Shown: positions 14,311-19,704 of the stretch, piece after piece
How the letters are laid out: each line of letters begins with the position of its first letter
Numbering within the stretch: position 1 is the first letter of the stretch
Assembly: GCA_937896305.1 (NCBI GenBank)
Contig: CALBND010000177.1
Coordinates: 1 to 19,704, forward strand
Reading direction: 5' to 3'
DNA length: 19,704 nucleotides
Source: an uncultured Actinomycetes bacterium
GTDB taxonomy: Bacteria > Actinomycetota > Actinomycetes > S36-B12 > UBA5976
Position numbers and translations under genes: made by a program
The notes under the pieces: generated by a model
Databases searched by the model: none
The model's input: the letters and a program-made list of their open reading frames with translations, nothing else
Told to the model about the DNA's origin: nothing

Positions 14311-15444
14311 ATGGCGCCGAGCACAAATGCACAATCGCACAATTTCGATACTTTAACTTCTCACCCAATCCATCCTGCTGCGCTAAAAGCCCTAGCCCAG
14401 TTACCGGCCTATGCCTTTTTGGATCCAACCAAGCTGTATCACGAATCAAGATCTGCTCGAGTGCTACTTGATAGCGCTAGAGCATCAGTTGCACAGCACT
14501 TTCAAGTGCAAGCAGACGAAGTTTCATTTATTCCTTCTGGAACTGCCGGCGTTGATTTGACGATAAGTGGATTAATAAATGCTTTGTCTAACAAATCTGT
14601 GATCTATGGAACCGTTGAGCAAGCAGCGATAGTCCAGCGTGTGGCAAATTATGAAAATTTCCCAATTGAGGCTGACAACTTGGGAAGAATTAATGTTGAG
14701 AGTTATTTGAATACTTTAGAGAAAGAAAAACCTGGTTTGGCAGTATTGCAGTTTGCTAATCATGAAGTGGGAACCCAACAAAATCTAAATCCTATTTATA
14801 AAAAATGTCAAGAATTAAATATTCCACTTCTTGTTGATGCAACCATGACTGCTGGGTTAGTTAATTTAGGAAACGATTGGGATAGTTTATTAATAAAACC
14901 TGCCGCATGGGGTGCTCCTGGTGGAATTGATGTTTTGATTGTAAAAAGAAGTATAAGATTTAAATCAATTTTATTAGATGATTCCAGAGAAAATCATCGG
15001 TTTTCTAACAATGTGCTAGTACCCCAAGCTGTTGCAATTGGTGCAAGTCTAGAAGCTATAAATATTGATCGAAGCCAAACAGCTAAAAATTTATCCACCT
15101 TAATTAGTGACTTAAGAAATCAATTAAGTCAACTCCCAGACATCACTTTGCTAGGAGATCCTGTAGCAAGAATCCCCCACTTAATTTCTGCCTTAATTAA
15201 AAACATAAACGGAGAAGCTTTAGTTAACGGATTGAGTAAACGAGGTTTCTCTATTTCAAGTGGTTCATCCTGCATTCCAGATGTCATTGCCCCATCCCAT
15301 GTTTTAAAAGCTATGGGAATAGTTGAAGAAGGAAATATCAGAATTTCATTACCCTTTGATGCTCAAAAGATTGATATCGATAATTTTGTAAATGCTTTAG
15401 TAGAAACTATCAAGGAAGTAAAAGTGGAAGCTGGATTTAATTAA
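14311..15444 (+). CDS. Class V aminotransferase fold protein, cysteine desulfurase-like, with atypical active site
   Basis: This 377-residue protein has the fold-type I layout of IscS/NifS desulfurases: SGTAG (76-80), ANHEVGT with N150, VDAT with D176 (PLP pyridine-N partner), WGAPGGIDVL (200-209) and SSGSSC with C321 where the persulfide-forming Cys of IscS lies. Two key positions differ. The residue directly before WGAPGG, where desulfurases have the PLP-binding Lys (as in HKxxGPxG or HKWGGPxG), is Ala 199; the nearest Lys is K196, three residues earlier. The PLP-stacking His in TEH is Gln 104 (TVEQ). It may be a non-catalytic paralogue or use a shifted Lys. It is divergent from ctaC, 96 bp away, and its 3' end overlaps aat by 8 bp. 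A link to oxidase assembly is only a guess from position. Confidence 0.82.
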   Translation: MAPSTNAQSHNFDTLTSHPIHPAALKALAQLPAYAFLDPTKLYHESRSARVLLDSARASVAQHFQVQADEVSFIPSGTAGVDLTISGLINALSNKSVIYGTVEQAAIVQRVANYENFPIEADNLGRINVESYLNTLEKEKPGLAVLQFANHEVGTQQNLNPIYKKCQELNIPLLVDATMTAGLVNLGNDWDSLLIKPAAWGAPGGIDVLIVKRSIRFKSILLDDSRENHRFSNNVLVPQAVAIGASLEAINIDRSQTAKNLSTLISDLRNQLSQLPDITLLGDPVARIPHLISALIKNINGEALVNGLSKRGFSISSGSSCIPDVIAPSHVLKAMGIVEEGNIRISLPFDAQKIDIDNFVNALVETIKEVKVEAGFN

Positions 15445-15445
15445 A
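15436..15445. repeat. Palindrome supplying both stop codons of two convergent genes
   Basis: TTTAATTAAA is a perfect 10-bp palindrome. Read on either strand it gives TTT-AAT-TAA, so both the upstream plus-strand gene and aat end in Phe-Asn-stop using the same base pairs. The coding regions overlap by 8 bp (15437-15444). Confidence 0.85.
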
Positions 15446-16120
15446 AATAGGCTTTAGCTTTAAAGCTTTTTCAAGTTTTTCAAAATATTGTTTTCGACTA
15501 ATTTCCTTTACACCCATAGATTTCAAATGTGGAGTCTGCCACTGAACATCAAATAGTCTTTCAGTTCCACCTTGACTTAATTTTTCAACTAAATAAACCA
15601 TGGCAGTTTTAGACGCATCGGTTTGTGTATGAAACATTGATTCACCAGCAAATAATCCATTGACTTCAACCCCATAAAGCCCGCCCACTAATTCATCATT
15701 TTGATTCCAAACTTCAACTGAATGAGCAAATCCAAGTTCATGTAAATCAAGGTATGCTTTTTTGATCTCAGAATTTATCCAACCTTTGGGTCTTTTGTCA
15801 TCCCCGCAAGCATTCATAACTGAAATAAAATCTTTATCAAAAGTGACTTTAAATTTTTTCATTGATTTTTTTAAAGAATGAGAAATTCTTATGGAATCAA
15901 TGGGTAATATTCCTCGTGGATCAGGTGACCACCACCCTAAAACTTTTTGCTTCTTATTATTTATTTTTGTATCAAAATGCATGGGAAAAATTCCGTGACT
16001 ATATGAATCAATTAGGGTTTCAGGTTTTAGGTCTGCTCCTACCACGACTAAATCTTCTTCATCGGGCATTTGATTTAAAGTTGGAAAATCCCAATTTGAC
16101 GCCGATAAATTTGCAGGCAT
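15437..16120 (-). CDS. aat: Leucyl/phenylalanyl-tRNA--protein transferase
   Basis: Aat adds Leu or Phe from charged tRNA to the N-terminus of proteins beginning with Lys or Arg, marking them for ClpS-ClpAP/ClpCP degradation (bacterial N-degron pathway). The 227-residue protein is of usual length and carries all family motifs in order: SYSHGIFPM (39-47), WWSPDPRGILP (63-73), a GWI..EI..AY..LH..GFAHSVEVW block, LVGGLYGVEVNGLFAGESMF, SKTAMVYL, and FDVQWQTPHLKSMGVKEISR. It starts nine bases after the stop of the PfkB kinase on the same strand, yet has no Shine-Dalgarno; a TANNNT hexamer overlapping the kinase stop codon suggests its own leaderless promoter. Its 3' end overlaps the convergent desulfurase-like gene. 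Confidence 0.93.
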   Translation of the reverse strand: MPANLSASNWDFPTLNQMPDEEDLVVVGADLKPETLIDSYSHGIFPMHFDTKINNKKQKVLGWWSPDPRGILPIDSIRISHSLKKSMKKFKVTFDKDFISVMNACGDDKRPKGWINSEIKKAYLDLHELGFAHSVEVWNQNDELVGGLYGVEVNGLFAGESMFHTQTDASKTAMVYLVEKLSQGGTERLFDVQWQTPHLKSMGVKEISRKQYFEKLEKALKLKPIFN

Positions 16121-16126
16121 TGATAT

Positions 16127-16132
16127 AACTTA
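16127..16132 (-). promoter_or_regulatory. -10 hexamer of a probable leaderless promoter for aat, inside the kinase stop codon
   Basis: On the minus strand TAAGTT is followed by ATATCA and the ATG at 16120. The first three bases of the hexamer are the stop codon of the upstream PfkB kinase gene. The six-base gap matches the MFS and malic enzyme starts. Confidence 0.42.
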
Positions 16133-17113
16133 CTTAATTAAGAATTTTTTAACTTCTGTACCAGCATCTTGGCCATAAAAATCGCTAAAACGTTTAACAA
16201 ATTCATCATTAGTGAAACTGTATTCTTGCGTGCCAACTGTTTCAATTACATAAGTTGCAAGCATTGATCCAACTTGTGCACATCTTTCTGGAGTCAATCC
16301 CCATGAGTGTGCAGCCATGTAGCCGGCTCTAAAGGAATCACCAACTCCGGTGGGATCAATTCTGGTTGTTTCTGGTGGACAGGCCACAGTAACAATTGTT
16401 TCGCCATCTATTTGGATTCTGGCACCCTTAGCACCTAATGTTGTGACGACTATTTTTACTCGTTTTGTAAGTTCATCAATTTTCCAACCAACTTTTTTCT
16501 CAATTAAAGAAGATTCGTATTCGTTAGTGAATAGGTAAGTTGCTCCATCAATTAGTTGCGCTATTTCTTTGCCATCCATTCGTGCCATTTGTTGGGAAGG
16601 ATCAGCAATAAATTCAATGTTTCTTTGTCGAGCTTCTTGCGTATGTTTAATCATTGCTGCTGGATCACTTGGGCCAATAAATACGTAATCTATTTTTCCC
16701 ACGCGATCAATAATTGGGCCAAGTTCAATAAAAGATGATTCACTCATTGCTCCTGGATAAAATGAAGCAATTTGATTTGCCATTTCATCTGTGGTGCAAA
16801 CGAACCGGGCAGTGTGTTGTGTTTCTGAATAATAAACTGATTCACAATCAACATTATGTCTTTCTAGCCACGACCGATATTCCGCAAAATCTTTTCCCAC
16901 TGCTCCAGCCAAAATTGGGCGAAGCCCGAGTCTGGCCATAGCAAAAGCTACGTTGGCAGCTACGCCACCTCTTCTGATTTGTAAATCATCAACTAAAAAT
17001 GACAGCGAAACATGATCGAGTTTGTCTGCAACTAATGAATCTGTGAATTTTCCTGGAAAACTCATTAAATGATCCGTGGCAATTGAGCCAGTGATCGCAA
17101 TATTAAGAGTCAC
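16130..17113 (-). CDS. PfkB-family carbohydrate/nucleoside kinase, adenosine kinase-like
   Basis: This 327-residue cytosolic kinase has both PfkB signatures: the glycine-rich GGVAANVAFAMARLG (49-63) and DPTGVGDSFRAGY (253-265), with D259 as catalytic base. The N-terminal ITGSIATDHLMSFPG and the RRGGVAANVAFA motif resemble the actinobacterial adenosine kinase/CbhK group (M. tuberculosis Rv2202c), which sits in the same neighbourhood between ctaC and the erpA-like gene. Adenosine is thus the best-supported substrate, but a sugar substrate is not excluded. The start is a GTG at 17113 without a visible Shine-Dalgarno; the next in-frame alternatives would remove the first beta strand, so GTG is preferred. 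It is 41 bp downstream of the erpA-like gene and nine bases upstream of aat. Confidence 0.85.
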   Translation of the reverse strand: MTLNIAITGSIATDHLMSFPGKFTDSLVADKLDHVSLSFLVDDLQIRRGGVAANVAFAMARLGLRPILAGAVGKDFAEYRSWLERHNVDCESVYYSETQHTARFVCTTDEMANQIASFYPGAMSESSFIELGPIIDRVGKIDYVFIGPSDPAAMIKHTQEARQRNIEFIADPSQQMARMDGKEIAQLIDGATYLFTNEYESSLIEKKVGWKIDELTKRVKIVVTTLGAKGARIQIDGETIVTVACPPETTRIDPTGVGDSFRAGYMAAHSWGLTPERCAQVGSMLATYVIETVGTQEYSFTNDEFVKRFSDFYGQDAGTEVKKFLIK

Positions 17114-17121
17114 GAGTAAAA

Positions 17122-17127
17122 ATAATA
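17122..17127 (-). promoter_or_regulatory. Possible -10 element of the PfkB kinase gene
   Basis: TATTAT on the minus strand ends eight bases before the GTG at 17113; an overlapping TATTTT ends five bases before it. With no Shine-Dalgarno present, a leaderless or near-leaderless GTG start is possible. The stretch is AT-rich, so chance matches are likely. Confidence 0.3.
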
Positions 17128-17154
17128 CTTATCTATTTAATCAGAAAGTAAAAT

Positions 17155-17502
17155 TTAGTGGAAAGAATCTCCGCAGGCACATGAACCGCCAGCGTTTGGA
17201 TTATCAATTGTGAATCCTTGTTTTTCTATAGTGTCAACAAAATCAATAGTTGCACCCATCAAATAAGGAACACTCATTTTGTCCACTACTACTTTTACGC
17301 CATCAAAGTCATGAGTGGCATCGCCTTCTAAACTTCTGTCATCAAAAAATAATTGGTAGCGCATACCTGAACAACCACCTGGTTGAACTGCGATGCGAAG
17401 TGACAAATCATCACGACCTTCTTGATTAAGAAGTGTGCGAACTTTTGTGGTAGCAAAATCTGTTAATGAAACACCTTGGGTGTCTGTGGTTTCAGCGCTC
17501 AT
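17155..17502 (-). CDS. erpA: A-type iron-sulfur carrier protein (HesB/IscA/ErpA family)
   Basis: This 115-residue protein carries Fe-S clusters to apoenzymes. The three conserved Cys of A-type carriers are present: C44 in QPGGCSGMRY and C108xC110 in GGSCACGDSF. The 'SLTDFATTKVRTLLNQEG' N-terminal helix and 'GATIDFVDTIEKQGFTIDNPNA' block fit the ErpA-like actinobacterial group (Rv2204c). The ATG has AAAGG seven bases upstream, one of the clearer Shine-Dalgarno sites here. It lies 35 bp after glycerate kinase and 41 bp before the PfkB kinase, all on the minus strand. NadA, a [4Fe-4S] enzyme and possible client, is encoded two genes away on the other strand. Confidence 0.9.
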   Translation of the reverse strand: MSAETTDTQGVSLTDFATTKVRTLLNQEGRDDLSLRIAVQPGGCSGMRYQLFFDDRSLEGDATHDFDGVKVVVDKMSVPYLMGATIDFVDTIEKQGFTIDNPNAGGSCACGDSFH

Positions 17503-17537
17503 GTTTTGACCTTTCTTTCACTCTCTATATTGCCACG

Positions 17538-18560
17538 TTATTGGGTCCATGTCCTGCTGACCCTCTCCGACAATTCAATGAGGGATGAAACTGGATCAAG
17601 GGGTAAGGCTTCTCCTTCTTTAATACAGCCATAAGCACCCACAATGCCAGCTGCAGCCAATTCTCTTTTCCCGGCTAAAACCTGTCCGCAAAGTGCAATA
17701 CATGCTTTTGCCTCATTAGTTGCAAGTTCTGCTACTCCGGCAACGACTTTGCCGCGAAGTGATTGCCAATCAAGACTTCCCTCACCAGTAATAACTAGAT
17801 CACAATTTTGAATTTCATTTGCTAAGTCATAGGAATCTGTTACCAGTTCCCAACCACTCACCCGATTAGCACCAAGTGCCATCAAGCCAAATCCAATCCC
17901 ACCTCCTGCACCTGCACCCAACATCACAGCTGCATCTTTGTTGTCTTTTCTGCGTGCTGTGTTTTTAGCAATTTCAGTGAACTTTATTTCTAGTTCTTCA
18001 ATTAATTCTTCACTGGCACCTTTTTGCTTCCCAAATCCTTTAGCCGCACCCCTATTACCCAATAACGGAACATCAACATCGCTTGCAGCGATTAGTTCAA
18101 CATCTTCTAATTTGTTTCTATCAACAGTTTCTAAAATTCCGACCCCTGCATCCATCGATGCGGTTCCACCAATGCCCACAAAAATAGTTTGACAACCTTC
18201 ATCAAGTGCTCTATTTATCAATTCACCAATTCCTTTACTGGTGTATTTGTCTGGAGTCTTTGGTAACGAAGTAATAAATTGTGGACCAACCACTAAATGT
18301 GACTCTATATATGCAGTTTTTCCAACGACTAATAACGGTGCACTTATTTCTGTGTGCTCTAAACCTGTTACTTGACAATTAATAATATTGCCACCAAAAC
18401 CGTGATTGATCGCATCAATAAATCCAGGACCACCATCAGACATGGGTGCTAAAAAAAATGTTGCTGGATTGGCTTTTTCCCAACCGGTTTTAATCGCTTG
18501 TGCTGCCTGTGCGGCACTTAGGGTACCTGTAAAACAATCTGGGGCAATAACTATTCGCAT
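17538..18560 (-). CDS. Glycerate kinase (GlxK/GarK family)
   Basis: This 340-residue cytosolic enzyme phosphorylates glycerate to a phosphoglycerate that enters lower glycolysis. Family blocks are in order: an N-terminal IAPDCFTGTLSAAQAAQAI (DSFKGSLSA-type motif), MSDGGPGF (40-47; usual ADGGEG), VGIGGTASMDAGVGIL (GGSATNDGG-type), LGAGAGGGIGFGL, and LVITGEGSLDWQSLRGK (TGEGxxDxQT-type). It is some 30-40 residues shorter than E. coli homologues. Rv2205c of M. tuberculosis is a homologue next to the erpA-like gene, matching this order. Whether it makes 2- or 3-phosphoglycerate cannot be decided here. Its ATG lies 36 bp from the divergent nadA start; TAGTGT on the minus strand (18584-18589) is a possible -10. 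Confidence 0.86.
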   Translation of the reverse strand: MRIVIAPDCFTGTLSAAQAAQAIKTGWEKANPATFFLAPMSDGGPGFIDAINHGFGGNIINCQVTGLEHTEISAPLLVVGKTAYIESHLVVGPQFITSLPKTPDKYTSKGIGELINRALDEGCQTIFVGIGGTASMDAGVGILETVDRNKLEDVELIAASDVDVPLLGNRGAAKGFGKQKGASEELIEELEIKFTEIAKNTARRKDNKDAAVMLGAGAGGGIGFGLMALGANRVSGWELVTDSYDLANEIQNCDLVITGEGSLDWQSLRGKVVAGVAELATNEAKACIALCGQVLAGKRELAAAGIVGAYGCIKEGEALPLDPVSSLIELSERVSRTWTQ

Positions 18561-18584
18561 CTCGCGTACTTCAGCCCTTCATGA

Positions 18585-18590
18585 CACTAT
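18585..18590 (+). promoter_or_regulatory. Possible -10 element for nadA in the 36-bp divergent gap
   Basis: CACTAT ends six bases before the nadA ATG and keeps the A and final T of a TANNNT hexamer. The GGAG just after it is only one base from the ATG, too close for a normal Shine-Dalgarno. The minus-strand hexamer TAGTGT for glycerate kinase overlaps the same bases. Tentative. Confidence 0.22.
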
Positions 18591-18596
18591 TGGAGT

Positions 18597-19704
18597 ATGA
18601 CCACAACCTGGAGCGAACCAAGCCCAACCCCACTATTGCATTTACTGGGAAACCTTGCTGATCCTGACACTGAAAAAGGTGTGGAATGCCCAGGAGAATT
18701 ACCTAAAGCCTCCAACCCTGAATTAGTTCAAAGAGCTTTGACTGCGAAAGAAAAACTTGGGGAACGTTTATTTATTTTGGGGCATCATTACCAAAGAGAT
18801 GAAGTTATTCAATTTGCTGACACCACAGGTGATTCATTCAAATTAGCTAAAGACGCTGCAGCTAAACCTAATGCAGAATTTATTATTTTTTGCGGAGTAC
18901 ATTTCATGGCAGAAAGTGCAGATATTTTAACTTCTGATTCACAACAAGTAATACTTCCTGATTTAGCTGCAGGCTGCTCCATGGCTGACATGGCTGAAAT
19001 AAGCCAAGTGGAATCTTGCTGGGCAGACTTAGAAAAATTAAATATTGCTAAAACAACGATTCCTGTTGTTTACATGAATTCAACTGCTGCCATCAAAGGT
19101 TTTACCGGTAAAAATAATGGCACAGTTTGCACCTCATCAAATGCTCAAAGAGCACTTGAGTGGGCTTTTGAAAAAGGGGAAAGGGTTTTATTTTTACCCG
19201 ATCAACACTTAGGGAGAAATACTGCTGTGATGCAACTTGGTTTGAAATTAGAAGATTGTGTGGTTTTTGATCCCAGAAAACCAAACGGTGGTTTAACAGA
19301 TATGCAATTGATTAATGCCAAAATGATTCTTTGGAAAGGGCATTGCTCTGTGCATGCCAGGTTTAATATGAATTCTGTTAAAGATGTGCGAAATCGAATT
19401 AAAGATGTAAAAATTATTGTTCACCCTGAATGTGTCAACGAAGTTGCAGAAGCTGCTGATGTGGTTGCTTCAACTGAAGGAATCATAAAAACCATTGCCG
19501 CCTCCCCTGCTGGAAGTAGTTGGGCTGTTGGCACAGAACTTAATTTGGTTCGAAGATTAGCTAGAGATTTCCCTGATAAAAATATTTCATTTCTAGATAA
19601 AACCATTTGCTACTGCTCCACAATGAATCGAATCGATCTTCCCCACCTAGTTGCAACATTAGAGAACCTAGTTGCAGGAAACGTGGTCAATCAAATAAAA
19701 GTTG
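18597..19704 (+). CDS. nadA: Quinolinate synthase NadA (3' end beyond the window)
   Basis: NadA condenses iminoaspartate with dihydroxyacetone phosphate to give quinolinate, the first pyridine of NAD synthesis, with a [4Fe-4S] cluster. The frame is open for 369 codons to the window edge, close to full family length, so only the last residues are missing. Motifs: LGHHYQRDEV (61-70), ADTTGDS (74-80), CGVHFMAES with C99, VCTSSNA with C178, and C338/C340 in ICYCSTMN; C99, C178 and one of the last pair are the likely cluster ligands. DPRKPNGG and GTELNLVRRL also fit. The ATG at 18597 is the first in-frame start after a stop at 18582. In many actinobacteria nadB and nadC follow; they would lie outside. 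Confidence 0.95.
   Translation, partial: MTTTWSEPSPTPLLHLLGNLADPDTEKGVECPGELPKASNPELVQRALTAKEKLGERLFILGHHYQRDEVIQFADTTGDSFKLAKDAAAKPNAEFIIFCGVHFMAESADILTSDSQQVILPDLAAGCSMADMAEISQVESCWADLEKLNIAKTTIPVVYMNSTAAIKGFTGKNNGTVCTSSNAQRALEWAFEKGERVLFLPDQHLGRNTAVMQLGLKLEDCVVFDPRKPNGGLTDMQLINAKMILWKGHCSVHARFNMNSVKDVRNRIKDVKIIVHPECVNEVAEAADVVASTEGIIKTIAASPAGSSWAVGTELNLVRRLARDFPDKNISFLDKTICYCSTMNRIDLPHLVATLENLVAGNVVNQIKV

Noticed and set aside
14215..14340. 42-residue N-terminal extension of CtaC
   Set aside because: The extension lacks family similarity, precedes a normal lipoprotein signal, covers the likely cta promoter and overlaps the start of the divergent gene.
1..19704. CRISPR arrays, tRNA/rRNA genes, insertion sequences, prophage or defence genes
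   Set aside because: I looked for direct repeats with regular spacing, cloverleaf-type sequences, transposase or integrase proteins and terminal inverted repeats, and found none; nearly all DNA is housekeeping coding sequence.

Overview
The window is 19.7 kb of AT-rich, gene-dense bacterial chromosome. Its content is actinobacterial: a class II (B12-dependent) ribonucleotide reductase behind nrdR, a ctaC-ctaD-ctaF cytochrome oxidase set with an actinobacterial subunit IV, and a run of adenosine-kinase-like PfkB kinase, ErpA-type Fe-S carrier and glycerate kinase that recalls the order around Rv2193-Rv2206 in Mycobacterium tuberculosis. Low GC, tiny intergenic gaps, abutting genes and no mobile elements suggest a streamlined aquatic actinobacterium, for example the Nanopelagicales (acI) type. 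That placement is inference, not shown by a marker gene.

Layout. 1-100: 5' end of a minus-strand gene leaving the window. 127-1755: ABC-F ATPase (-). 1778-1815: terminator. 1827-5173: nrdJ and nrdR, one minus-strand operon. 5174-5556: the only gap over 300 bp, holding three DnaA boxes, a possible NrdR box, an imperfect inverted repeat and a probable leaderless promoter. 5557-6888: UMF1/Atg22-type MFS transporter (+). 6892-8268: ACT-domain malic enzyme (-). 8307-8345: terminator. 8355-9803: ethanolamine-permease-like APC transporter (-). 9952-11226: NhaA antiporter (-). 11254-14214: ctaF, ctaD, ctaC (-). 14311-15444: divergent class V aminotransferase fold protein (+). 15437-16120: aat (-). 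16130-17113: PfkB kinase (-). 17155-17502: ErpA-like carrier (-). 17538-18560: glycerate kinase (-). 18597-19704: nadA (+), cut by the window end.

How the genes fit together. nrdR/nrdJ supply and control dNTPs, and the DnaA boxes upstream suggest coupling to replication initiation. ctaCDF gives the core of an aa3 oxidase (subunit III and the bc1 genes lie elsewhere), and nhaA directly downstream uses the proton gradient. ErpA would serve Fe-S enzymes such as NadA, encoded a gene away. Malic enzyme and glycerate kinase feed central carbon metabolism.

Most notable: (i) the desulfurase-like protein beside ctaC keeps the catalytic-type Cys but has Ala where the PLP-binding Lys belongs; (ii) several genes show a TANNNT hexamer ending 6-7 nt before the start codon with no Shine-Dalgarno, indicating leaderless transcription; (iii) DnaA boxes sit in front of nrdR-nrdJ. 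I found no RNA genes, CRISPR arrays, insertion sequences or prophage genes.
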